NCBI RefSeq assembly: GCF_001592305.1
Contig: NZ_BCWR01000010.1
Location: forward strand, 177,093-241,092
From: Hydrogenophaga taeniospiralis CCUG 15921
Lineage (GTDB): Bacteria; Pseudomonadota; Gammaproteobacteria; Burkholderiales; Burkholderiaceae_C
Direction: 5' to 3'
DNA length: 64,000 nt
Shown here: positions 36,210 to 43,530 of the stretch, in pieces
How positions within the stretch are numbered: position 1 is the stretch's first letter
Layout: each line of letters begins with the position of its first letter
The notes under the pieces: model-generated
What the model was told of the DNA's origin: nothing
The model's database searches: none
Seen by the model: the letters and a program-made list of their open reading frames with translations, nothing else
Position numbers and translations under genes: made by a program

Positions 36210-37187
36210 ATGAACATCGGCATGACTCTGTTTGTGGTGATGGGTTTTCTGGCCGTGGTGCTGCTGCTGGAGGGCCTGTACGTCTACTGGAGCGACACCA
36301 AGAGCCCCGAGGTGCGCCGCCTGGAGCAGCGCCTGCGCGCCATATCGGCGGGTGGTCAGGTCGATGGCGCCGCGCTCAAGCTGCTCAAGCAGCGCATGCT
36401 CAGCGACAGCCCGGCCTTGCAGCGCCTGCTGCAGAGTCTGCCGCGGGTTCAGCACCTCGATCGGTTGATGCTGCAGGCCGGGGACAACAACACGGTGTCG
36501 CACCTGCTGTCGTTCAGCGCCATGCTGGCCGTGGCGGGCTTGCTGGGTGGCCTGGTGCTGCGCATGCCCTGGTTCGTGTTGATCATCTTGTGCCCGATCC
36601 TGGCGGCATTGCCCGTGGTGCTGTTGCTGCGCCGGCGCACCCGACGCCTGCAGAAGATCGAAGGGCAACTGCCCGACGCGATGGACCTGATGTCGCGCGC
36701 GCTGCGTGCCGGCCATGCCTTTCCGTCGGCCCTGGCCATGGTGGGCAGCGAGGCCCCCGATCCGATCGCCACGGAGTTCCGCATCGCCTCCGACGAAATC
36801 GCCTATGGCGTCGCCACCGATGCCGCGCTGGGCAACCTGGCCGCACGCGTGCCCAGCCCCGATGTGCGCTACTTCGTGATGGCGGTGGTGATCCAGCGCG
36901 AGACCGGGGGCAACCTGTCCGAGCTGCTGGGCAAGCTGTCGGAGCTGGTGCGCGAGCGTTTCAAGCTCTTCGCCAAGGTGCGGGCCCTGTCGGCCGAAGG
37001 CAAGCTCTCTGCCTACATCCTCGTGGGCCTGCCGATCGTGGTGGGGTCCGTGATTCAGCTGCTCAACCCCACATATCTCTCGGTGCTGTTTTCCGACCCG
37101 GTGGGACTGATGCTGGTCTACGGCGCGATCGGGATGATGCTGGTGGGCATCTTCGTGATGTGGCGAATCATCGATATCAAAGTCTAG
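36210..37187 (+). CDS. tadB: Inner-membrane platform protein TadB
   Basis: The 325-residue membrane protein has N-terminal helices, a type II secretion F domain (KIEGQLPDAMDLMSRALRAGHAF and VIQRETGGNLSELLGKLSELVRERF) and two C-terminal helices. It lies four bases after tadA. Its stop codon TAG (37185-37187) is the first three bases of a long palindromic repeat, so the exact C-terminus may have been set by the repeat. Confidence 0.92.
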   Translation: MNIGMTLFVVMGFLAVVLLLEGLYVYWSDTKSPEVRRLEQRLRAISAGGQVDGAALKLLKQRMLSDSPALQRLLQSLPRVQHLDRLMLQAGDNNTVSHLLSFSAMLAVAGLLGGLVLRMPWFVLIILCPILAALPVVLLLRRRTRRLQKIEGQLPDAMDLMSRALRAGHAFPSALAMVGSEAPDPIATEFRIASDEIAYGVATDAALGNLAARVPSPDVRYFVMAVVIQRETGGNLSELLGKLSELVRERFKLFAKVRALSAEGKLSAYILVGLPIVVGSVIQLLNPTYLSVLFSDPVGLMLVYGAIGMMLVGIFVMWRIIDIKV

Positions 37188-37330
37188 GATGAAACACCCC
37201 CGCCGCGCTTCGCGCGCCCCCCTCAAGGGGGCGGCACTGGCCGTCCGGCAAAGCCGGCCCGGCGGTGCCCTGGGCTGGACCGTTTCATGCCTTGCGGTTG
37301 GCGCTTCGGTGCCATGGAAAACGGAGGTGA
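37185..37330. repeat. Palindromic repeat, long subtype A, between tadB and tadC
   Basis: The 146-nt long form begins TAGGATGAAACACC and has an outermost stem ATGAAAC/GTTTCAT, the three subtype A hairpins (CGCGC/GCGCG, CCCCCT/AAGGGGG, CCGGC-AAA-GCCGG in GGCAC/GTGCC), then GGCGC-TTCG-GTGCC and the end ACGGAGGTGA. Its first bases are the tadB stop codon and its last bases are the tadC ribosome-binding site. Confidence 0.9.
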
Positions 37331-37334
37331 CGTT

Positions 37335-38291
37335 ATGAGTCAGCAAACCCTTGTTCTGGCGCTCGTGTTCCTCGCGGTGGTGGGCATGACGATGGGCATC
37401 GCGCTCTGGCTGAACCGGCGAGCAGGCCTGCAGCAGCGTGTTGAGCAGATCGGCGGCGATGCCGTGGGCACGCGCGCCGATGACCGGCTGGAAGGCAATG
37501 CCCAGTGGCACGCCAGGGTGGTCAAGGTCGTGGGGCCGGTGGCCAAGCTCTCGGCGCCCAAGGAGGGCTGGGAAAATTCGAGCCTGCGGGTGCGCTTCAT
37601 GCAGGCGGGCCTGCGCGAGGCGAGCTGGCCCGCGGTGTTTTTCGCGGCCAAGACCCTCCTGGCGCTCGGCATGCCCATGCTGTTCATGCTCTACCGTGGA
37701 CTGACCCGTCTGGAGCTGAGCGCCGATACCAACCTCTTGTGGCTGCTGTTGCTGGCGGCCTTGGGTTACTACTTGCCCAACATGATCCTGTCGCGCATGG
37801 TGGCCTCCCGCAAGGAACAGGTGGGCAACGCCTTGCCCGACGCGCTGGACCTGATGACGGTGTGCGTGGAGGCGGGTCTGGGCCTGGATGCCGCGATGGC
37901 GCGCGCCGGGAGTGAGATCGGCCTGCGAAGCCCCGAGCTGGAAGAGGAGCTGGGCCTGCTGGCGCTGGAACTGCGCATGGGCGTGAAGCGTGAGAGCGCC
38001 CTGCGCAACCTGGCGCTGCGCACCGGGGTGGAGGAGGTGGCCTCGTTCGTGGCGATGCTGGTGCAGGCCGACCGTTTCGGTACCAACGTGGCCGAGGCGC
38101 TGCGCATTCAGGGCGAAACCATGCGGGTGCACCGGCGTCTGCGCGCCGAGGAGCGCGCGGCCAAGATCCCGCTCAAGCTGCTGTTTCCGCTGATCTTCTT
38201 CATCTTCCCGTCGTTGATGCTGGTGCTCATGGGGCCGGCCATGATCAACATCTACCGCGTGCTTCTTCCGACCTTGGGAGGCGGTCGTTGA
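37335..38291 (+). CDS. tadC: Inner-membrane platform protein TadC
   Basis: The 318-residue membrane protein has four helices and a type II secretion F domain (EQVGNALPDALDLMTVCVEAGLGLDAAMARAG and LVQADRFGTNVAEALRIQGETMRVHRR). It forms the platform with TadB. The ATG at 37335 is preceded by GGAGGTGA, a near-perfect ribosome-binding site contributed by the repeat. An upstream in-frame ATG inside the repeat is not favoured. Confidence 0.92.
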   Translation: MSQQTLVLALVFLAVVGMTMGIALWLNRRAGLQQRVEQIGGDAVGTRADDRLEGNAQWHARVVKVVGPVAKLSAPKEGWENSSLRVRFMQAGLREASWPAVFFAAKTLLALGMPMLFMLYRGLTRLELSADTNLLWLLLLAALGYYLPNMILSRMVASRKEQVGNALPDALDLMTVCVEAGLGLDAAMARAGSEIGLRSPELEEELGLLALELRMGVKRESALRNLALRTGVEEVASFVAMLVQADRFGTNVAEALRIQGETMRVHRRLRAEERAAKIPLKLLFPLIFFIFPSLMLVLMGPAMINIYRVLLPTLGGGR

Positions 38292-38317
38292 ATCCCTTTC
38301 ACCAGGAGACCAGGACC

Positions 38318-39466
38318 ATGAAACTCAAGACGTTGGCTTCGTTGTCGGTGCTGGGCAGCCTGATGGGCTGTTCAAGCATGATGCCGGGCTCCTTGCACGG
38401 CACCCAGAGCGTGCGCACCGCTGCGGCGGGCCTGGTGAAGATGGCGCCCTTGCCTCCGGTCGGCACAGCCATGGCCGAGCACGAGGTCTTGTACGTCACC
38501 GGGCGCTCCGCGCATGGCGCAGGACACTTCGCCCGGGCGGTGGCGTATTACGAACGCACGCTGGCTCTCAAGCCGGACCACGTTGGCGCGCTGAACGCGC
38601 TGGGCGTGTTGCATGCACAGGCGGGGCGAACCGCCGAGGCCCTGGCCTTGTTTGACAGGGCGCGTGTGCTCGAACCCCTGGCCGCCCATATTTACAACAA
38701 CATGGGCTTTGCACTGCTGAACGCCAACCGGCTTGAGGAAGCCGAGTTCAGGTTGCGCACGGCCCGGGCACTGGACCCGGACAACCAGCAGATTCTGGAG
38801 AATTTCGATCTGCTGGCGAAAGCCCGGATCGAGCACGACGAGCGCAACCGGCAGGTGCCGCAAGCGGTGCCGGCGGGCGGGGCCTACACCGTGCGGGACG
38901 CCGACCATCCCTCGGGGCCGCAACTGGTGGCCGTGGCACCCCATGTGTATGAGCTTCGCACCCCGGGGCCGCAGGCCATCGAAGCGCTGGCCAGGGCACA
39001 GGCCGCGCCAGCGGACCCGCCCGCGAACGAACCGGCAGCGCCACCGCAGCCCCTGGCCCTGGCCCTGCGCCCGGCGCTGACCACCGAGGCCCCCACGGTG
39101 GCGCAGGCGGAGCCTCCCCGCCCGGCACGGATAGAGGTTTCGAACGGCACGGGCGCGCCCCGCCTGGCCCGACACACGGCGAACAAGCTGGCCCCGGCGG
39201 GCATCTTGGCCACCCGGCTGACCAATGCCAGTTCTTTCCAGCAGGCACAGACTTGGCTCCAGTACCTGGCTGGACAGGAGAGCGTGGTGGACGCGCTGCA
39301 GGCAACGCTGCCGATGCCCGTGCAGACCGTGGAAGTGGGCACGCTGGGGGGCGGGACGCAGGTCCGCCTGGTGCTGGGACACGATGGCGCGGGCAAGGCG
39401 ATTGCCCGATGGGCTCAACCCGACTCCAGCCGTCTTGCGGTTGCGGGGCTGAAGCCTCGCGGCTAG
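38318..39466 (+). CDS. tadD: TPR lipoprotein TadD with C-terminal LytR_C-like domain
   Basis: The 382-residue lipoprotein has lipobox LMGC (Cys18), then about three TPR units (AVAYYERTLALKPDHVGALNALGVLHAQAG and following), a Pro/Ala-rich linker (about 220-270) and a C-terminal domain beginning RIEVSNGTGAPRLARHTANKL, which resembles the LytR C-terminal fold. TadD-type proteins help assemble the secretin. The ATG at 38318 is preferred over TTG 38288 because the signal peptide starts there. The TAG stop is the first codon of a palindromic repeat. Confidence 0.85.
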   Translation: MKLKTLASLSVLGSLMGCSSMMPGSLHGTQSVRTAAAGLVKMAPLPPVGTAMAEHEVLYVTGRSAHGAGHFARAVAYYERTLALKPDHVGALNALGVLHAQAGRTAEALALFDRARVLEPLAAHIYNNMGFALLNANRLEEAEFRLRTARALDPDNQQILENFDLLAKARIEHDERNRQVPQAVPAGGAYTVRDADHPSGPQLVAVAPHVYELRTPGPQAIEALARAQAAPADPPANEPAAPPQPLALALRPALTTEAPTVAQAEPPRPARIEVSNGTGAPRLARHTANKLAPAGILATRLTNASSFQQAQTWLQYLAGQESVVDALQATLPMPVQTVEVGTLGGGTQVRLVLGHDGAGKAIARWAQPDSSRLAVAGLKPRG

Positions 39467-39587
39467 GATGAAACACCCCCCGCGCCGCTTCGCGTCACCC
39501 CCCTCAAGGGGGGCGGCACTGGCCGTCCGGCAAAGCCGGCCCGGCGGTGCCCTGGGCTGGACCGTTTCATGCCTTGCGGTGAGCTTT
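39464..39587. repeat. Palindromic repeat, subtype A, between convergent tadD and Sel1 gene
   Basis: This copy begins TAGGATGAAACACC like the one after tadB, keeps the outermost ATGAAAC/GTTTCAT stem and the GGCAC/GTGCC cruciform, but its tail differs (GGTGAGCTTTCACC hairpin). It fills the whole gap between two convergent genes and could act as a terminator on both strands. Confidence 0.85.
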
Positions 39588-40771
39588 CACCGGATGCGGT
39601 TGCGCCAGCCCTCGGGCATCAGGTCGAACAGGGGCGAGGGTTCGCGCTGCAGCCGGTAGCCCGAGGCCGGGCTGCCCAGGGTGGGAATGGCCTGAGACAG
39701 GTCCACATAGGCCAGTTGCCGCATCCACTCGATGTTGACGCCGCCATCGGCGGCGGGGCGGGACGAGATCAGGGCCAGCATTCTGCCGGCCTCCTCACTG
39801 CCGGCGGCCTCGGCCTGGCGGTACAGACGCAGGGCCTCGCTGTAGTTGGCCGTCACGCCCTCGCCCCGGTGTTGCCTTCGGGCCTCTTGCAGCAGCGTTC
39901 TGGCTTGTCGAGGGGTGCCGGAATCGGGTGTTTGCTCCCGGGCGAGCATGTCGCGCACCACGGCCGCGTTGGCCGCGGCGACGGCCGAGCGGGGCGCTGC
40001 AAGCTCCAGTTGCGTCAGCGCTGCCGTCCACTGACGGGCGACCGCCAGCCCCAGGCCGATTTCAATGCGCGCGTGGGGGTCTCCGGCGTTGGCCGCCCGG
40101 GTCAACAGGTCGTACGCGGGCAGCGCGACCGTGGCGCTGGTGCCCGGTGCCAGGCCAGGGTTGAAGGTGATCGGCGCGAGCCGGTATTCCACCAGCCACT
40201 CCAGGAACAGGGCGCGCGGCATGCTGGTACGCCGCAACTGCTGTATCCAGGGGCGGGCGGCCACGGGGTTCGCGGGTCCCACGCAGCCGTCGATCTCGCA
40301 CATGGCCAGACCGGCGCTCGCCAAGGGATGGCCCAGGGCATGGGCTTTCGTGAACCACTGTTGCGCCTGCGGCAGGTTTTGCTGCACGCCGGCGCCGTGA
40401 AAGTAGATCAGGCCCAGATACCAGGCGGCCTGGGCCGCGTTGCGCCGCTGCTGAGCCGAGCTGGCGTCCTGCGCGGCCGGGGCCACGCGCATGGCCTGGT
40501 TCTTCAGGCGTTCGATCTCCGCCGTGACCCAGGGGTCGGTCAGTGGAGACACCTGCAGTGTGGCGGGCGCTTCCCTTTGAACGGGCGCAACGGTGCTGGG
40601 AGGCGGCAGGCGGATGTCCGGGTTTTGTGGTGGAGGTGTCCGAATGGGGTCCTGGGTCGAGGGGGACGCCTGGATGGGCGGCGTCGACGGTACTTCAACC
40701 GCCGTTGCCGCCGTGCCGGCGGCGAGCGCCAGAAGCATCCAGGCTGTGCGGACCGGGCGCAGCGGGGCCAT
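39587..40771 (-). CDS. Exported Sel1-repeat protein, last gene of the amyloid-like operon
   Basis: The 394-residue protein has a signal peptide (LLALAAGTAATAV), a Pro/Thr/Gln-rich linker (about 25-75) and Sel1/TPR-like helical repeats: AAWYLGLIYFHGAGVQQNLPQAQQWFTKAHALGHPLA is a textbook Sel1 unit, with others near [21 protein letters not shown]. Such proteins act as periplasmic scaffolds. It follows the CsgG-like gene by 13 bases on the same strand, so it should belong to the same export system. No catalytic motif is visible. Confidence 0.78.
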   Translation of the reverse strand: MAPLRPVRTAWMLLALAAGTAATAVEVPSTPPIQASPSTQDPIRTPPPQNPDIRLPPPSTVAPVQREAPATLQVSPLTDPWVTAEIERLKNQAMRVAPAAQDASSAQQRRNAAQAAWYLGLIYFHGAGVQQNLPQAQQWFTKAHALGHPLASAGLAMCEIDGCVGPANPVAARPWIQQLRRTSMPRALFLEWLVEYRLAPITFNPGLAPGTSATVALPAYDLLTRAANAGDPHARIEIGLGLAVARQWTAALTQLELAAPRSAVAAANAAVVRDMLAREQTPDSGTPRQARTLLQEARRQHRGEGVTANYSEALRLYRQAEAAGSEEAGRMLALISSRPAADGGVNIEWMRQLAYVDLSQAIPTLGSPASGYRLQREPSPLFDLMPEGWRNRIR

Positions 40772-40784
40772 GGCGCTACCCGCC

Positions 40785-42488
40785 TCAGCGGGCCGCTGCC
40801 GCCGCCGCTGCGCGCCTGGGCACGACCCGCCACTTCAGCGTTTGCTCGGTGACGCCCTGATCGCCCGCGGCTGTGCGGTAGGCATCCCGGATGCTCTGCA
40901 GACCGACGAACCCGGCGATGGGGCGCAGGCCCGGCAGTTGCAGGCCCGCCGGCAGCTTCGCCAACAGATCGTTGTCGGTGGTCAGACACATGACCGACTC
41001 TTCGCCCGGGCTGCCCGCATCCAGAACAAAGCCGGGGTTGGGCACCATCCAGTCCGGGATGCGCACAGCCTGGTTGGCCGACACCTGCGAACTGCTGTTG
41101 GTGGGGTTGGGCAGCAGGCGCATCACGGAGCCTTGCGCCTGCTCCATGTAGCAGTACAGGTGGGCGTTGCGGGACACGGTGGCCGAGAGGAATATCTGCG
41201 TCCCTTGTTCGAACACCGACTTGTCCGCCGCCAGGTTCTCGATCTGGAGATCCAGCTCAAGGGGGCCGGTTTCGGTGCCCAGCGCCGGACCCACCGGGGC
41301 GGCAGTGACCTGCCCGTCGAAGACCGTGGGCACTGGGGGCCGGGACGAATCGGGGCTCCAGCCCACGCGGATGAACTGCCCGTTTTCGCCCAGCATGACG
41401 TAGTTGCGCAGCGCGCGTTCGTAGGTGGCGAAGTTCAGTTCGCCCGTGACCACCATGCCGTGATCGACCTGGTACCTGGCCAGGGCCGAGCGCACCGTCG
41501 GGTGGTTGATCGGCAGCTGCGCGGTCTGGGTGTTGAGGTAGCCGCTGCCTGTCAGGGACTTCTTGACGAGCGCCTGGTGCACGTTGGCGTCGCCTTCGTC
41601 GTACCAGTCGCGCAGCTGGCGCTGGAAGCCGGGGTGGGTCTGGTCCAGCGTCAGGCATTGCCAGTAGGGAACGCGGGCCCATTTGCCGGCCAGCTCGATC
41701 ATGGCCAGCTCAACGAGCGTGCGCATGGCGGCGCCCGATCCCTGGGTGTAGTTCCGCCCGACGTTGAACTGCCAGCCGTAGTCGGAAATGCGGCCGGCCA
41801 GGTCCAGGCCCTGGCCGCCGGTACCGATGATGACCTCGTTGGCCGAATCCAGCCCCGGAATCAGGGTGCGTGTGCGGAAGTCGCCGAGGTGGAGTTCCAT
41901 GCCAATGATGGTCGCGTTCTTGTCCCGGCTGTAGCCCGTTTCCAGGCGCGAGGCCGACGTGCCCACGTCGAACCGGTTGTTGATCACGTTCTGGTCCACG
42001 AAGGCGACCGCGCCCGACACGTACAGCGCGGGGCGCTGCAGCTGGATCTGGTTGCTGTTGAGCAGCAGGGTCGTCAGGTTCTGGACGGTGTCCTGTCTCG
42101 CGATGTCCACTTCAAAATCGACGTAGCGGAAGGCGTTGCTCAGTCGGGACATCTGGGAAATGGCGGTGACGATCATGTCCTTGGTCGCCACGGGAATGCG
42201 CCCCGAAAAGTCGGGGATCTGCTTGCTGGTGATCAGCGTCGTGGGGATCTGGGCATCCCGGAAAAGACGGTCCATGCACACCAGGGAGTCCGAAAAACTC
42301 GACAGCGATCGCGTGGGGCGGTGGGTCGGGCGGTCGGCCGTGTGTGCATAGGACTGGAATGAGGTGTCCTTGCGGGCGTCCATCGGGGTAGAGCATCCCG
42401 CGGCGAGCAGTGACGCGGCCAGCAAGGTCCAACCTAGAATGTTTCGGCGCGGACCTGCGGCTTTGATGCCTTGACGCAGGATGTTCAT
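40785..42488 (-). CDS. CsgG/HfaB-like lipoprotein with peptidoglycan-binding and DUF4384 domains
   Basis: The 567-residue lipoprotein (lipobox LLAAGC, Cys32) has three parts. Residues about 60-285 resemble the CsgG/HfaB family of outer-membrane curli and holdfast exporters: QIPDFSGRIPVATKDMIVTAI, LYVSGAVAFVDQNV, a GMELHLGDFRT strand and GSGAAMRTLVELAMIELAG. Then comes a peptidoglycan-binding unit (HPTVRSALARYQVDHGMVVTGELNF) and a DUF4384-like part (GTQIFLSATVSRNAHLYCYMEQ). The ATG at 42488 has GGAGG at ideal spacing. CsgG assignment rests on motif layout by eye, so it needs a profile search; the neighbouring repeat protein supports it. Confidence 0.68.
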   Translation of the reverse strand: MNILRQGIKAAGPRRNILGWTLLAASLLAAGCSTPMDARKDTSFQSYAHTADRPTHRPTRSLSSFSDSLVCMDRLFRDAQIPTTLITSKQIPDFSGRIPVATKDMIVTAISQMSRLSNAFRYVDFEVDIARQDTVQNLTTLLLNSNQIQLQRPALYVSGAVAFVDQNVINNRFDVGTSASRLETGYSRDKNATIIGMELHLGDFRTRTLIPGLDSANEVIIGTGGQGLDLAGRISDYGWQFNVGRNYTQGSGAAMRTLVELAMIELAGKWARVPYWQCLTLDQTHPGFQRQLRDWYDEGDANVHQALVKKSLTGSGYLNTQTAQLPINHPTVRSALARYQVDHGMVVTGELNFATYERALRNYVMLGENGQFIRVGWSPDSSRPPVPTVFDGQVTAAPVGPALGTETGPLELDLQIENLAADKSVFEQGTQIFLSATVSRNAHLYCYMEQAQGSVMRLLPNPTNSSSQVSANQAVRIPDWMVPNPGFVLDAGSPGEESVMCLTTDNDLLAKLPAGLQLPGLRPIAGFVGLQSIRDAYRTAAGDQGVTEQTLKWRVVPRRAAAAAAAR

Positions 42489-42515
42489 GATGTCCTCCAC
42501 TCTTTCGTTGTTGTT

Positions 42516-42953
42516 TCAGCGGCAGACGTTGACCAGATCGCCGCGCAGGACCACGACCTGTTCTCGCGTGTCGGGTCCGTACCGGGTACCCAGCGCGTCG
42601 GCCGCCTGGGTGTTGCTACCCACCTCCTGCACGCAGGTCTTCTTGAATCCATCGGTCTGAACGGTCGTGACCACGTCTTCGTCGGTGTATATCGTGTCGC
42701 TCTCGCCCGAAAGACCATAGGCCTTGGCCACGTAACGGGTGACGCGTGCGCGCATCCAGGCGGGCAGGTCGGTGGGCCCGTCCATGCCGCCCGACCGTTG
42801 TTGCGGCGCGGTCGGCATGGCCGCGTATTTCACGGGGCCCTTGAGCACGATGGTGTCCTCGCCCGGGGCACCGTGCGCCTGCTGGAAGCACAGAAGGTGG
42901 ACCACGGCCATGGCAACGCCCAGTCTCCGCACCTGTATCAGATACCTCTTCAT
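42516..42953 (-). CDS. Small exported protein of unknown function in the amyloid-like operon
   Basis: The 145-residue protein has a signal peptide (LGVAMAVVHLLCFQQAHGA) and a mature domain with two cysteines (KKTCVQEVGS and the near C-terminal LVNVCR) that could form a disulfide. AGGAGG precedes the start. I recognise no family. Its place between the secreted repeat protein and the CsgG-like exporter matches that of the CsgE/CsgF-type accessory genes in curli operons, so a periplasmic adaptor or nucleator role is plausible inference. Confidence 0.7.
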   Translation of the reverse strand: MKRYLIQVRRLGVAMAVVHLLCFQQAHGAPGEDTIVLKGPVKYAAMPTAPQQRSGGMDGPTDLPAWMRARVTRYVAKAYGLSGESDTIYTDEDVVTTVQTDGFKKTCVQEVGSNTQAADALGTRYGPDTREQVVVLRGDLVNVCR

Positions 42954-42988
42954 GGGGGACCTCCTGGGGTCATGGGATCAGAAGACAG

Positions 42989-43015
42989 CGCCCCCTGAAC
43001 GGGGTTCAGGGGGCG
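42989..43015 (-). terminator. Strong stem-loop between repeat-protein gene and its export genes
   Basis: A perfect 12-base-pair stem (42989-43000 with 43004-43015) has a three-base loop, 18 bases behind the repeat-protein stop. Only a weak T-rich stretch follows on the minus strand. It probably attenuates read-through so that the secreted subunit is made in excess over the machinery. Confidence 0.65.
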
Positions 43016-43032
43016 TTCTGGGCCGGAGCCGT

Positions 43033-43488
43033 TCAGTGACCGCCGTGGCCAGACTTGGGCACGCAAGCCACGCAACCGTTGTTGCTGGCGAGGTTCTGCA
43101 CGGCCTGGGTGTCTTCAGCGGCGATGTTGTACACGCCCGAGCCCTGCAGGGCGGTGATCTGCAGCGAGTTGCCAGCGATGGTGACGTCGCCGATGTTGGA
43201 CGACACGTTCTGGCTGGCGTAGGAGTCTTCGCCAGCCGCGTAGTTCGCCACCACGGAGCCCGAGGCGACGGTCAGCTGGATGGAGTTGGCGCCGCTCTCG
43301 ACCGTGACGTTGCCCGAGTTGCTCGAGACGTTCTGCTGTGCATAGGCGTCTTCACCCGAGGCGGAGTTGTAGAAGATCGTCGAGGTGGCGGCCACGGCCT
43401 GGACCGAGTTGCCGTCGATGACGATTTCCGGATCGGCGAAAGCCGAGGTGGCGAATGCCGCGAAAGCGATGATGGCGAGCTTTTTCAT
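43033..43488 (-). CDS. Secreted three-repeat, curli-like (putative amyloid) protein
   Basis: The 151-residue protein has a clean signal peptide (cut after FA, residue 18). The mature part is three tandem repeats of about 40 residues beginning at GNSVQ (26), ANSIQ (67) and GNSLQ (106); the first two contain GED(A/S)YA(Q/S)QNVSSN and then VT(V/I), the third AEDTQAVQNLASN. It is rich in Ser, Asn, Gln, Gly and Ala with alternating hydrophobics, as in curlins and holdfast HfaA-type proteins, but it does not match the exact curlin consensus. The tail has CVAC and GHGGH, a possible metal site. GAGGAACC precedes the ATG. Confidence 0.8.
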   Translation of the reverse strand: MKKLAIIAFAAFATSAFADPEIVIDGNSVQAVAATSTIFYNSASGEDAYAQQNVSSNSGNVTVESGANSIQLTVASGSVVANYAAGEDSYASQNVSSNIGDVTIAGNSLQITALQGSGVYNIAAEDTQAVQNLASNNGCVACVPKSGHGGH

Positions 43489-43491
43489 GAT

Positions 43492-43530
43492 GGTTCCTCA
43501 AAAAGTTGGTTCACATTTCCCCGGTGAACC
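43492..43530 (-). promoter_or_regulatory. Terminator-like hairpin in the leader of the repeat-protein gene
   Basis: Read on the minus strand, GGTTCAC (43530-43524) pairs with GTGAACC (43514-43508), followed by AAC and five T residues (43504-43500), then the ribosome-binding site GAGGAACC. The 5' arm GGTTC can also pair with GAACC of the ribosome-binding site, so two exclusive folds are possible. This suggests attenuation or translational control. Confidence 0.5.

Noticed and set aside
43033..43488. True curlin (CsgA) assignment for the repeat protein
   Set aside because: Repeats are about 40 residues and do not follow the Ser-x5-Gln-x-Gly-x2-Asn-x-Ala-x3-Gln curlin pattern; only a general amyloid-like character is claimed.
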